Shown one piece after another: positions 1-8,093 of a stretch of 64,000 bases of DNA (within the stretch, counting starts at the first letter, position 1; every line of letters begins with the position of its first letter). The position numbers were made by a program, and so were the translations under genes. This DNA is from Christensenella sp034926635 (GTDB taxonomy: Bacteria > Bacillota > Clostridia > Christensenellales > Christensenellaceae), in NCBI GenBank assembly GCA_034926635.1, contig JAYFQX010000006.1, positions 1-64,000 of the forward strand, in the 5' to 3' direction. The notes under the pieces are model-generated. The model saw nothing but the letters and a program-made list of their open reading frames with translations. It did not search any database and was not told the origin of the DNA.

Positions 1-28
1 GCAAGGAATATCCTATATACCATCATGC

Positions 29-66
29 GAGGGGACGCGGAAAACCGCGTCCTTTTTGTATGCGCA
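29..66. repeat. Direct repeat copy 1 (38 bp, terminator-bearing)
   Basis: This 38-bp stretch is identical to 3067-3104. Downstream similarity continues more weakly for about 45 bp in both copies, up to a ribosome-site-like GAAAGGAAA. The two copies bracket about 3 kb of genes that do not look like capsid or tail genes, so the repeat probably marks the edges of a duplication or insertion within the prophage. Confidence 0.85.
33..57 (+). terminator. Rho-independent terminator, copy 1
   Basis: A perfect 8-bp stem (GGACGCGG / CCGCGTCC) with an AAAA loop is followed by TTTTT. It probably ends the transcript of the phage gene that lies left of the window. Confidence 0.8.
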
Positions 67-117
67 GAAACAGTTGTGAAATGGGAAAAACGTTTGGCGA
101 AAGGAAAGAAATCGCAG

Positions 118-481
118 ATGCTGCCGGGGCTTACGCCGCCGGGAGCAGCGGAAAATATTAGGGGCGGAAGCACCCAAAACGGCACGGGGATGTTGTATAA
201 TAAAAATAATCCAAACAAAATAACTGAAAATGGAATAGATTTAGGCGCTTCTGCATATAACTATCATAAGGGGTTAAATTTGGCGGCTGCACAGCAATAC
301 GCGGCGGGGCTGCCGGAGGGCATTAGAAGGACCTGTGCAAGTAGCTTCAGCGCTGGCGCGATCCGATACTGCAAGAAAAGAGATCTATTATGATTATCAT
401 ATTGTAAACGGCAAGGCAAAAGTTTTATCTGTTTCGGTCAATGGAGAAATCGTTGCCGATTATTATGGGTATCAATCATGA
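118..481 (+). pseudogene. Frameshifted unknown prophage gene
   Basis: An ATG at 118 follows a GAAAGGAAAG ribosome site. The frame reads into a tract containing ASAYNYHKGLNLAAAQQYAA, then loses plausible composition near 315-325. A neighbouring frame continues as a credible protein end containing GPVQVASALARSDTAR and NGKAKVLSVSVNGEIVADYYG, with a TGA at 479-481. A one-base slip near 320 would join both parts into about 120 residues. I do not recognise the family. The gene overlaps the end of the opposite-strand membrane protein by 6 bp. It could be a truly decayed gene or carry a single sequencing error. Confidence 0.45.
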
Positions 482-1150
482 AAAGAGAATGGTATTGTTT
501 TGTAGCACACTTTTGAAATTTTGGCGCAGAAACAGGTCGAAGAAAGTATCGTTAAAAGACATATAATAGATCCATGCAAACAAAAAATGAGGAAAGACTA
601 CAAGAAAGAGAAGGATCGCGGATGGAAGATACTCGATGGAATGTGCCTGAAAATGAGGGATGTTGGCAAGAATAAAGAACAAGATGTAAGCCACGGCATA
701 GGCAGGACCGAGAATACGAAACCTGCGGGGCAGTTTTCCGCGCACAGCGCGAATTATAAATAGCGCAGCGATCAGCAGGAAAATCACACAAGAGGCAATC
801 AGAAACCACACCACGATATTACCGCTTTGTATTTTAGAGATAATAGTTTCGCCGATGAGGGAATAAAATTCATATACTGCTATAAGAAAAAATGAGAGGG
901 AAATGCAAAACAGCCTGTGTTTTTGAAAAAACAGAATGGACAGGCACAGCAAAAGCAATGCGAGCAGGCTGATTCCTTGAAAAAGTTTATCCATTGTGGG
1001 GAACGGCGCATAAAAATTGGTGAGCCGTACAATGATTTCGAACAGGTAGAAGGAAACAATGGGAAGCAATATGATAAAAAGCACAAGTAAAATAATGCGT
1101 GTGACTTTCATGATATTGTAATCTTTGTAATCGAGAGTTAGTTTTGGCAT
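476..1150 (-). CDS. Hypothetical multi-pass membrane protein
   Basis: This is a 224-aa protein of unknown function. Hydrophobic segments near residues 15-40, 58-75, 80-100, 113-135, 148-165 and 178-195 suggest about six membrane spans. The ATG at 1150 is supported by an AAGGGGGTAGGAAT ribosome site; an internal Met14 is less well placed. It is transcribed against the surrounding prophage genes, as accessory cargo (moron) genes often are. No catalytic motif is visible. It could be an immunity or exclusion protein, but nothing in the sequence shows this. Confidence 0.7.
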   Translation of the reverse strand: MPKLTLDYKDYNIMKVTRIILLVLFIILLPIVSFYLFEIIVRLTNFYAPFPTMDKLFQGISLLALLLLCLSILFFQKHRLFCISLSFFLIAVYEFYSLIGETIISKIQSGNIVVWFLIASCVIFLLIAALFIIRAVRGKLPRRFRILGPAYAVAYILFFILANIPHFQAHSIEYLPSAILLFLVVFPHFLFAWIYYMSFNDTFFDLFLRQNFKSVLQNNTILFS

Positions 1151-1308
1151 ATTCCTACCCCCTTTTTAGTGAGTATAGCATGGAAATGCCGGCTTGTGAA
1201 GCGATAACTTCGTGCGGCAAGCAGGGTATATGAGCGAATCGGAAGCCCAAGGAATATCAGGGCAGTGGATTTATAAAGGTTTTCCGATTTGGATACCGGA
1301 GGAAAAAA

Positions 1309-2118
1309 ATGAAAAAGAAAATGAAGAAGAAAACAAAAATATGGCTTAACATCATTGGGGCAGCGGCGGCATGCATTTTTGGGCTGATGCTGCTCAGCGA
1401 GTTGGGGGCGGTGGAGATTGGGATTCCCCTCCTGTGGTTTGATGAATACCGAGGATTGCCGGTCTATGAAAAAATGCAGTATAACGGTGGTTGGTATCAT
1501 GATATTGACGGTGTTCCCTATCAGCGCATTGCATATGATACCGACTGGCAGGCATGGCAGACAGATGAAAAAATTGGATATGGAAGTACAGGGTATGAAC
1601 TGATGAACTGGATGACGCTGAAAAACGACCCGGAGCGCGAGTTTTTGGTATACCAGACGGAACGGGGTGATTATTATTTTCGCCTTCTATTTGAGCGCGC
1701 GGATATGCCTATCCCGCAGGTGGATATAGAGACGGTGGACAGGATTCGGTTTTACATTGGGGAAGGAGATTCTAAAGCACAGAAGGGGGATTTGCAGCAA
1801 GGAAATGTAACGGAGGACAAGGAGCTGATCAGTCGTTTTCTGGATGCGAAAGGCGAAGGGATCGACACCTTTGAAGGCAAACCCCATTTTGTCGGCTTGT
1901 TGAGTCTGGAGAGCGACAGATATCCCATGCTGGCATGTATTTATGGGGTATACCAAAACGACAGCGGTATTTATGCGGTATCGTCGTATAAGGGCTATAT
2001 ATGGGAGCAAGGCTATGATAGCCCGAGTGCAGAAGGAGGCGTATTTTTGGAGTCGGAATACAGACCGATTGACATTCCGCAGGACGTGATGCTGGCGTTG
2101 ATGGGGCAAACGGGATAA
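1309..2118 (+). CDS. Hypothetical membrane-anchored protein, tandem paralogue 1
   Basis: This 269-aa protein begins with a Lys-rich N-terminus and one hydrophobic segment (about residues 12-32), suggesting a type II anchor or uncleaved signal with an extracytoplasmic domain. The start follows GGAGGAAAAAA. It is about 60% identical by eye to the next gene: both share FDEYRGLPV, DTEW/DTDW-AWQTDEKIGYGS, PQVDIETVDRIRFYIGEGDS and the PQDVMLALMGQ end. The mid-regions (residues 50-65 and 210-240) diverge most. No known domain is recognised. It is one of two copies in an 810-bp duplication. Confidence 0.7.
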   Translation: MKKKMKKKTKIWLNIIGAAAACIFGLMLLSELGAVEIGIPLLWFDEYRGLPVYEKMQYNGGWYHDIDGVPYQRIAYDTDWQAWQTDEKIGYGSTGYELMNWMTLKNDPEREFLVYQTERGDYYFRLLFERADMPIPQVDIETVDRIRFYIGEGDSKAQKGDLQQGNVTEDKELISRFLDAKGEGIDTFEGKPHFVGLLSLESDRYPMLACIYGVYQNDSGIYAVSSYKGYIWEQGYDSPSAEGGVFLESEYRPIDIPQDVMLALMGQTG

Positions 2119-2135
2119 AAAAGGGTAACCGAAAT
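2075..2135. repeat. Tandem-duplication boundary, first copy
   Basis: The end of paralogue 1 plus the spacer AAAAAAGGGTAACCGAAAT recurs 810 bp downstream at 2885-2945 with a few changes. After the second copy no third gene starts. The arrangement fits unequal duplication of an 810-bp unit. Confidence 0.6.
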
Positions 2136-2928
2136 GAAAAAAAAAACAAAAATATGGCTTAGCATCATTGGGGCAGCGGCGGCATGCATTTTTGGGCTGA
2201 TGCTGCTCAGTGAGTTGGGGGCGGTGGAGATCGGGATTCCCCGTCTGTGGTTTGATGAATACCGAGGATTGCCTGTTTCTCAAACGTTCATACAAAATAT
2301 GGAATGGGGGGCCGAGGTGGATGGAGTGGAATACCGAGATATTTCAAGGGATACCGAATGGGAGGCATGGCAGACAGATGAAAAAATCGGGTATGGAAGT
2401 ACGTTTTTTAGCCTGATGAACTGGATGACGCTGGAAAACGATCCGCAGCGGGATTTTTTGGTTTACCAACGGGAGCGGGGCTCGGATACCAGGCGGGAGT
2501 TGTACGGACGGACGGACATGCCCGTTCCGCAGGTGGATATAGAGACGGTGGACAGGATACGGTTTTACATTGGAGAAGGGGATAGTGATGCGCAAAAGGA
2601 AGATTTACAGCAGGGCAGCGTGACGGAGGACAAGGAGCTGATCAGTCGTTTTCTGGATGCGAAGGACGCAGAGGTCAGCACCTTTACGGGCAAGAGACGC
2701 TTTGTCGGCTTGCTGAGCCTGGAGAGCGACCAATATCCCATGCTGACGCGCGTTTATGGTATTTATCGAAACAAGAAAGGCATATATGCGGTCTCAGAGT
2801 ATGATGGCTACATGTGGAACGAAGAGTTCGACCGTCCCGGCGTAGTGGGCGGTGTGTTTTGGAGCACTAGTAATTTTCTCGATATTCCGCAGGACGTGAT
2901 GCTGGCGTTGATGGGGCAAGCGGAATAA
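2134..2928 (+). CDS. Hypothetical membrane-anchored protein, tandem paralogue 2
   Basis: This 264-aa paralogue of the preceding gene starts 15 bp after its stop, with only a weak ribosome site (AAGGG, spacing about 11), so it is probably translated from the same transcript. It has the same N-terminal anchor and conserved blocks, with a changed segment after residue 50. After its stop, the spacer sequence that lies between the two genes appears again (from 2929), which marks the second end of the duplication unit. Function unknown. Confidence 0.7.
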   Translation: MKKKTKIWLSIIGAAAACIFGLMLLSELGAVEIGIPRLWFDEYRGLPVSQTFIQNMEWGAEVDGVEYRDISRDTEWEAWQTDEKIGYGSTFFSLMNWMTLENDPQRDFLVYQRERGSDTRRELYGRTDMPVPQVDIETVDRIRFYIGEGDSDAQKEDLQQGSVTEDKELISRFLDAKDAEVSTFTGKRRFVGLLSLESDQYPMLTRVYGIYRNKKGIYAVSEYDGYMWNEEFDRPGVVGGVFWSTSNFLDIPQDVMLALMGQAE

Positions 2929-3066
2929 AAAAGGGTAATCGAAATAGGCGGAGTACAGAAACGATGCAGGAACAGTGCAGGAACAGTACAAAAAAATACT
3001 GAAAAAACGTGGTATGATGGTATTGTGAAAAGTTGTAGGAAAGCTTAATCATTTCTTAGTAATATA

Positions 3067-3104
3067 GAGGGGACGCGGAAAACCGCGTCCTTTTTGTATG
3101 CGCA
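3067..3104. repeat. Direct repeat copy 2 (38 bp, terminator-bearing)
   Basis: This is identical to 29-66 over 38 bp and lies just upstream of the scaffold gene. It is probably the native position of this intergenic sequence in the phage late operon, with the left copy created when the 3-kb segment was gained. Confidence 0.85.
3071..3095 (+). terminator. Rho-independent terminator, copy 2
   Basis: It has the same 8-bp GGACGCGG/CCGCGTCC stem, AAAA loop and T5 run as copy 1. It sits between the paralogue pair and the capsid operon. Confidence 0.8.
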
Positions 3105-3166
3105 AAAATGGTTTCAAAGCGGGAACGCTTTTGGAATAAATAAAAAATATACGAAAGGAAATCGTA

Positions 3167-3892
3167 TTGAAGATGGAAGACAATTTGGAATCCAGGCAGT
3201 CAGAGGAAATGACTGCACAGCAATGCGCGGATTTTGAATCCGCATTTGACGAAGACCCGTATTCCCACGCCGGGAGGCAGGAGGAAGCGGGAACGGACGC
3301 AGACGAAGAAACGGAAGAAACGTTCTTTGACACGGACGGAGAAGAAGACGCGCCGCAGTTTGACGAATGGGCAGACGATGACGCGTCAGACGAACAGCCC
3401 GGGCAACCGGGGGAAGAAGCGTTTGTGGAAACGGAGACCGAGGCGGAGGCAACGCAGCGGGAGGAAGAAGTGGAAAGGGCGCTTCAACAAAAAACATTCG
3501 AACGGGCGAAGCAATTGATGAAGCAGGGTTACGGAGGCGAGATGGCGTGGCATATCGCTGCGATCGAAAATGAAAACGCAAAACTTCGTGACCCGCAAAA
3601 TGCGGCGGCATTCCGGGAACGGGACAGAGAAGAGCAGATCCATCAGGAGGCACAACGTTTTTTGGAACTTTATCCGGATGCTGCGGGAGATATCCCCGAC
3701 GAGGTATACGCCGATATTGCCTGCAACAATGTGGATTTGGTGACGGCATACCAGCGCAGCCTGATCGACAGGCAGCAAAAAGAAATTGCGGCGCTTCGCC
3801 TGGCATCGAAAAACAGAAGAAATACGCCGGGAAGCGTAAAAGGGCGCGGCGTAGAGAAGGAAGACCCGTTTATTGTGGAACTGATGAAATAA
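3167..3892 (+). CDS. Probable phage capsid scaffold protein
   Basis: This is a 241-aa, very acidic protein (Glu/Asp-rich residues 1-100) followed by a predicted helical charged region (residues 95-200). A scaffold would sit inside the procapsid and guide coat assembly. The assignment rests on composition and on its position directly before the coat gene, not on a recognised motif. TTG at 3167 is chosen because the AAAGGA site lies 7 nt upstream; the ATG at 3173 would be about 13 nt away. The basic-acidic C-terminus (GRGVEKEDPFIVELMK) is a plausible coat-binding tail. Confidence 0.6.
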   Translation: MKMEDNLESRQSEEMTAQQCADFESAFDEDPYSHAGRQEEAGTDADEETEETFFDTDGEEDAPQFDEWADDDASDEQPGQPGEEAFVETETEAEATQREEEVERALQQKTFERAKQLMKQGYGGEMAWHIAAIENENAKLRDPQNAAAFRERDREEQIHQEAQRFLELYPDAAGDIPDEVYADIACNNVDLVTAYQRSLIDRQQKEIAALRLASKNRRNTPGSVKGRGVEKEDPFIVELMK

Positions 3893-3938
3893 CGGGCACT
3901 AAAAACAAATTATATAACAAAAAGAGAGGTAACAGATT

Positions 3939-4991
3939 ATGGCAGTTAATTTTGCAACAAAATACAGCAGCAAAGTAGCGGAGAAGTTTACGAGGGAAAG
4001 TTATGTGGCGGGCAACGCTTCTACGGATTATGATTTTGCGGGCGTTAAGACGATCACGGTTTATACGCCGCAGACGGTGGAACTCAACGATTATCAGAGG
4101 ACGGGGGAAAACCGGTTCGGTACGCCGGTGGAAATGCAGGATACGCTGCAGGAGATGGAGCTCACACAGGATAAAGGATTTACGCTGACCATTGACCGCG
4201 GGAACAACGCCGATCAGATGAATGTGAAAGGGGCAGCGAAGATGATCAGCCTGCAGATCAAGGAACAGATGGTACCTTACATCGATAAATATACGTTGAA
4301 ACAATGGACTGCGCTGGCAGGACAGCATAAAGGACTTTCCGCAGCACCTACAAAATCCAACATCGTCGAATTGATTTTTGACGGGGCGAAAGACCTTGAT
4401 AACGCATTGGTTCCGGATCAAGACAGATTTTTATATCTGCCGACATCCTCTTATAATCTGCTGAGGCTTTCGAGCGAGTTCCTTGCTGTGGATAATCTTG
4501 CGGAGAAGTCGCTTGTCAAAGGCATGGTGGGTATGGTTGCCGATATGAAGGTCATCAAGGTTCCCGATACGTATTTCCCTGCAAACGCGTATTTTTTGAT
4601 TACGCACAAGGGCTCGATTATCAGCCCAAACAAGATCAAGACCATCCGTATTTTGAATGATGTTGCCGGAATTGACGGTAATGTTCTGGAAGGAAGGGCA
4701 TATTTTGACGCGTTTGTATTGGGCGCACGCGCAGACGGCGTTTATGCCGCGGTAAATTCTGCCAAGATCACGGCGGCGCCTGTTGTTGCGATCGCAAGCA
4801 ACGCCGCGTCGATCACAGCGGTTTCCGGCGTAACGTTTAAGTACACCACCGATGATACGGATCCGCGTTATTCTAAGAGCGCGAAGGTATATTCTTCCGC
4901 AGTGACACTTGAAAGTGGTCAAACGTTCCGGGCGTATGGCGAAAAAGCCGGAGAGTTCCGTTCTGTGGTTTCTACGGCGAAGAACGCATAG
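3939..4991 (+). CDS. Phage major capsid protein with C-terminal decoration domain
   Basis: This 350-aa protein resembles coat proteins common in Firmicutes prophages: an N-terminal MAVNFATKYSSKVAEKF, then a block containing FTLTIDRGNNADQMNV and a long body with alternating strands and helices. Residues about 275-350 form an extra domain with YTTDDTDPRYSKSAKVYSS and an AYGEKAGEFRS-like end. This matches the chitobiase/beta-hexosaminidase C-terminal-like (CHB_HEX_C_1) Ig-type fold, probably displayed on the capsid surface. The start has an AGAGAGG site. It lies 46 bp after the scaffold gene and is followed by a terminator. Confidence 0.8.
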   Translation: MAVNFATKYSSKVAEKFTRESYVAGNASTDYDFAGVKTITVYTPQTVELNDYQRTGENRFGTPVEMQDTLQEMELTQDKGFTLTIDRGNNADQMNVKGAAKMISLQIKEQMVPYIDKYTLKQWTALAGQHKGLSAAPTKSNIVELIFDGAKDLDNALVPDQDRFLYLPTSSYNLLRLSSEFLAVDNLAEKSLVKGMVGMVADMKVIKVPDTYFPANAYFLITHKGSIISPNKIKTIRILNDVAGIDGNVLEGRAYFDAFVLGARADGVYAAVNSAKITAAPVVAIASNAASITAVSGVTFKYTTDDTDPRYSKSAKVYSSAVTLESGQTFRAYGEKAGEFRSVVSTAKNA

Positions 4992-5045
4992 GTTTGAATG
5001 ACAACGCGCAGATACGCGAGCGGCAAAGCCGCGGTTTTAACGGGG

Positions 5046-5075
5046 AAGGTCGGACATACGCGCCGGCCTTTTTCG
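5046..5075 (+). terminator. Terminator after the coat gene
   Basis: An 8-bp stem (AAGGTCGG / CCGGCCTT with one G-U pair), a 9-nt loop and a T-rich tail follow the coat gene. It may give partial termination, keeping coat expression above that of the downstream head genes. Confidence 0.6.
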
Positions 5076-5104
5076 TTTGGCGCGGATACAGAAAGGAGAA
5101 ACAT

Positions 5105-5266
5105 GTGGATACAAAAAAACCAAAAGAGAAATCAATCAAAAAAACACGGTATTTTATTGGCGAGCGGGAATATACCTTAACCGAATTGCGGGGCATGGCG
5201 AAAAAACACGAAGGCTGCGCCGCGCTTTTTATGGCGCGAAAGGAGGAACGCGGAAATGGCGAGTGA
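5105..5266 (+). CDS. Small basic prophage protein
   Basis: This is a 53-aa Lys-rich protein starting at GTG 5105, six bases after AAAGGAG. The longer reading from 4994 runs through the terminator and is unlikely. An overlapping ATG at 5103 in another frame gives a 25-residue peptide of poor composition. It contains a YFIGEREYTLTELRGMAKKH segment that could form a helix pair. Its stop overlaps the next gene's start by 11 bp. Function unknown; the position suggests a head-associated or regulatory role. Confidence 0.5.
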   Translation: MDTKKPKEKSIKKTRYFIGEREYTLTELRGMAKKHEGCAALFMARKEERGNGE

Positions 5267-5456
5267 CAATTGCAGAATTTGCGGATGCGGCATGCGCGTC
5301 ACGGGAAGCCGCGAAGTGGTGAAGGGCGATAACGCGCCGGACACCAAAACGCAGGTTTTTACTGTACTGACCTTGGAATGTGTGAATCCGCAATGCAGCG
5401 AAAGAGGGAAGAAACAGGATGTGAGCATCGAGCGGGAGGTACAGCATGAAGAATGA
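5256..5456 (+). CDS. Small zinc-ribbon-like prophage protein
   Basis: This 66-aa protein has CRICGCG near the N-terminus and CVNPQC near residue 43, giving two Cys pairs about 35 residues apart, the spacing of a small zinc ribbon. The start follows GGAGGAACGCGGAA and overlaps the previous gene; its end overlaps the next gene by 11 bp, so translation is coupled. Similar small ribbons occur between coat and head-completion genes in Firmicutes prophages. The role is not known. Confidence 0.6.
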   Translation: MASDNCRICGCGMRVTGSREVVKGDNAPDTKTQVFTVLTLECVNPQCSERGKKQDVSIEREVQHEE

Positions 5457-5835
5457 GAGCATGACCGTGGATGGGCTGCTCTCTCAGGCGATGGCATTGA
5501 TGGGCGAGCAGGAAAAAGACAGGCGCGGGTATACGCCGTTTACGGCAGGGATCCTCAATACACTGATGGCAGATTGTTTTTCCGTGAACAATGCGCTGCG
5601 TGAGCGCGCTGGGAAAGAGCTTCTTGCGGAAATTCCGAAGGTTACGCTTTTGACGGATGTGGTTCCGTTTGAATATGAAGCCATGGTAAACCTGCTGCCT
5701 TATGGTTTGGCGTTTTATTTGCTGATGCAGGACGATGAAAACGACAAAGCTAATATTTTCAGCGCATCATATGAGGCGAATAAAATGAAAATTGCGCAGG
5801 CACAGTATGAGCGGACAGAGGATTGGTATCGGTAG
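5446..5835 (+). CDS. Probable head-tail connector/head completion protein
   Basis: This is a 129-aa, mostly helical protein with start ATG at 5446 behind GGGAGG. Size, helical pattern, an ADCFSVNNALRERAG segment and position after the coat gene fit small head-completion (adaptor) proteins of tailed phages, which attach to the portal ring and prepare for tail joining. No diagnostic motif is visible, so the call is mainly positional. Confidence 0.5.
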   Translation: MKNESMTVDGLLSQAMALMGEQEKDRRGYTPFTAGILNTLMADCFSVNNALRERAGKELLAEIPKVTLLTDVVPFEYEAMVNLLPYGLAFYLLMQDDENDKANIFSASYEANKMKIAQAQYERTEDWYR

Positions 5836-5838
5836 AAT

Positions 5839-5919
5839 GGGAGGAATGACGTATGAATACAGTAAATTTGCCCCGCAAACCCGCGATGAAGGCGGTTCAG
5901 CTTGAGAATTTCAGAGGGG
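5839..5919. repeat. 81-bp direct repeat, copy 1
   Basis: This matches 6039-6119 at 79 of 81 positions, exactly 200 bp away. It carries a ribosome site (GGGAGG), an ATG and the first 22 codons of the following large gene. Confidence 0.85.
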
Positions 5920-6056
5920 AGAGGAGGAGCGCCGCCGGCGGCGGAAGCAGCGACGCACGATCCCGCGGAGTACGAGGAGAGGAAGCGCGAAGGCGCGAAC
6001 CGAACCCGAACAGAGCGCGCCCCGACGAAAGAGAAGACGGGAGGAATGACGTATGA
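5853..6056 (+). pseudogene. Truncated duplicate start of the 635-aa gene
   Basis: This 67-codon frame begins with the same MNTVNLPRKPAMKAVQLENFRG as the next gene, then enters an Arg/Glu/Gly-rich tract of low complexity (GC-rich, about 120 bp) without protein-like features. Its TGA overlaps the real gene's ATG (ATGA), so it may act as a translated leader for it. It is best read as a duplication/insertion product rather than a functional protein. Confidence 0.55.
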
Positions 6057-6119
6057 ATACAGTGAATTTGCCCCGAAAACCCGCGATGAAGGCGGTTCAG
6101 CTTGAGAATTTCAGAGGGG
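6039..6119. repeat. 81-bp direct repeat, copy 2
   Basis: This copy contains the start of the intact 635-aa gene. It differs from copy 1 at two positions, both within the coding part. Confidence 0.85.
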
Positions 6120-7960
6120 TAGATTTCAGCTCGGAGCTTGGAGCGGTGGCAATGACGCGCTCGCCGGACTGCGTCAACATGATATCCGATCAAAGCGGCA
6201 GGCCTGTCAAACGTTTCGGGTATGAAAAATTGTTGACCATGGAGGGACGGATCAACGGTATTTTTAGGCTGGTCAGGCAAGGCACAGAGACGAAGATCAT
6301 CCATTGCGGCACAAAGATTTATCAATGGAACAGCGACAACACTACGACGTTGTTGTATTCCGCCATGGCGGACACCCGGTCTTCCGCTTACCAGATGAAC
6401 AGCAAACTTTGGATCCTGGACGGGAAGGCGCTTTTGCGTTATGACGGGACAAACGTTGTGACGGCACAGAGCGTGGCTTATACGCCGACAACCACCATCA
6501 ACGGAAAACCGACGGGCGGTGGGAAGAGTTATGATCCGGTGAATCTGTTATCCGCGAAACGCAAAAATATGTTTATCGCAGACGATACTTCTAAAATATT
6601 TCAGCTGGACACGATGAACCTCGATGCGGGCAGCGGCGTTACCTGCAAAAAACTGAAAGCGGATGGAACATGGGAAAACGTTGCGGCGGCATCGGTGGAT
6701 TATGCGGCGGGAAAGGTGACGTTCGCAAGTGTGATTGGGGCAACGCCTGTCAACGGTGACGATAATTTAAGCATTGAATTTAAAAAAACGCGTGCGGGAA
6801 ATGCTGATAAAATCAACAAATGTACCACAGGGATTCTGTGGGGACTGGGCGGTTTTAACCGTTTGTTTGTGACGGGCAACCCTGCGCAGATCAACGCGGA
6901 TTATGCATCGGAAATGTCGGTGGTTGCGGATGAAACTACGGATAAGCAAACGAGCGACCCGCGGGATGCACCGACGTATTTTCCGGATACGGGATATGCG
7001 CTGGTGGGGCAGGATAATACGCGGATCACCGGTTATTTGCGCAGCGGCGAAAACCTTGCGATTTTAAAAGAGGATAATGACCAGGATGCGACGGTATTTT
7101 TACGAAGCGCAACCATGAACGCCGAAGGCAACGATATGCAGGTGCTTTTCCCGATTAAGACGGGGATTGCAGGCGTTGGAGCGATTTCGCCGCACTGTAT
7201 GAAGGATCTGCGTGACGACCATATGTTTTTGTCGAGGCAAGGGGTGTTTTCGATTACGACCAACGCGGTGACATCCGAGCGGTATGCCCAGCCGCGCAGT
7301 GAGCTTATCAACAAAAAATTGTGCGTGGAGCAGGATCTTGCGCAGGCGGTTGCGGTGGAATATGACGGAAAATTGTATTTGGCAATAAACGGGCATGTTT
7401 ATGTGGCGGATGCGTCGCAGAGGAGTACAAACGGAAAAAGCTCGGAACAATATCAATATGAATGGTTTTTTTGGGATAACGTGCCGGTGCGTTGCTGGTA
7501 TAAGGACGGGGACGATCTGCTTTTTGGGACACAAGACGGAAAAGTGATGCGATTTTATAAAGAGAAGCACTCCCTTTCGTATTCTGACGACGGTCAGGCG
7601 ATCCATGCATATTGGACAACGCCGGAGATTGCACTGGATACCTATTCCAAATATAAAACGATCCGGCGTATTTATACCAAGTTAAATCCGTATGCGCGCA
7701 GCGGCGTAAAGATTTATATGAAGCAAAACGGCGCTTTTTTGCTCGTTGACCAGCACAATGCGGACGTGTTTCAATGGAACGACATTGATTTTAATCGGTT
7801 TACGTTCAACCTCGATACGGACGTGAGCGTGGTTTGTACGAGAGTAAAGGCAAAAAGAGTGATCACCACGCAGATCCGGTTTGAAAACAGTGAGAAGAAC
7901 GAACCGTTTGGGCTTTATGGCGCGACGGTTTATTATGACTTGAAAAACAGGGTAAAGTAG
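6053..7960 (+). CDS. Large phage structural protein, probable DNA-stabilisation/tail tube-like
   Basis: This 635-aa protein is rich in short beta strands and has repeated patterns such as TKIIHCGTKIYQW, GKALLRYDG, GKLYLAINGHVYVAD and DDLLFGTQDGKVMRFY. These look like blades of a beta-propeller. Proteins of this kind lie next to head-completion genes in podovirus-like phages and plug or extend the portal (P22 gp10-like role). The assignment is inferred from pattern and context. The start follows GGGAGGAATGACGT and is coupled to the truncated duplicate frame before it. Confidence 0.55.
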   Translation: MNTVNLPRKPAMKAVQLENFRGVDFSSELGAVAMTRSPDCVNMISDQSGRPVKRFGYEKLLTMEGRINGIFRLVRQGTETKIIHCGTKIYQWNSDNTTTLLYSAMADTRSSAYQMNSKLWILDGKALLRYDGTNVVTAQSVAYTPTTTINGKPTGGGKSYDPVNLLSAKRKNMFIADDTSKIFQLDTMNLDAGSGVTCKKLKADGTWENVAAASVDYAAGKVTFASVIGATPVNGDDNLSIEFKKTRAGNADKINKCTTGILWGLGGFNRLFVTGNPAQINADYASEMSVVADETTDKQTSDPRDAPTYFPDTGYALVGQDNTRITGYLRSGENLAILKEDNDQDATVFLRSATMNAEGNDMQVLFPIKTGIAGVGAISPHCMKDLRDDHMFLSRQGVFSITTNAVTSERYAQPRSELINKKLCVEQDLAQAVAVEYDGKLYLAINGHVYVADASQRSTNGKSSEQYQYEWFFWDNVPVRCWYKDGDDLLFGTQDGKVMRFYKEKHSLSYSDDGQAIHAYWTTPEIALDTYSKYKTIRRIYTKLNPYARSGVKIYMKQNGAFLLVDQHNADVFQWNDIDFNRFTFNLDTDVSVVCTRVKAKRVITTQIRFENSEKNEPFGLYGATVYYDLKNRVK

Positions 7961-7997
7961 CAAGAGTACAGGATTGTGGAAGACGAAAGAGCAGAGC

Positions 7998-8081
7998 GAA
8001 TGAGTTTTGTGGGAAAGAGGACGAGCCGCCCGAAAAGTGAGCTTTGCCGCGAAGCGGGGAAGGGAGCAAAAAGGGCGAGAG
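7998..8081 (-). repeat. Dispersed intergenic repeat, family A, copy 1
   Basis: Read on the - strand, this stretch matches 38001-38085 and 45245-45307: CTCGCCCTTTTTG, a variable GC part, GGCAAAGCTC, CGGGCGG, TCGTCC and, at the far end, CAAAACTCATTC. It lies in the short gap before the tail-fibre gene and would be translated only if a spurious upstream start were used. Confidence 0.75.
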
Positions 8082-8093
8082 AGGACGACAGTT

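Noticed and set aside
5839..6119. Diversity-generating retroelement template/variable repeats
   Set aside because: The two differences are not adenine-specific, the repeat covers a gene start rather than an end, and no reverse transcriptase is present.
8007..8093. Upstream extension of the tail fibre gene
   Set aside because: It translates a dispersed repeat; the ATG at 8094 has its own ribosome site and fits the protein start.
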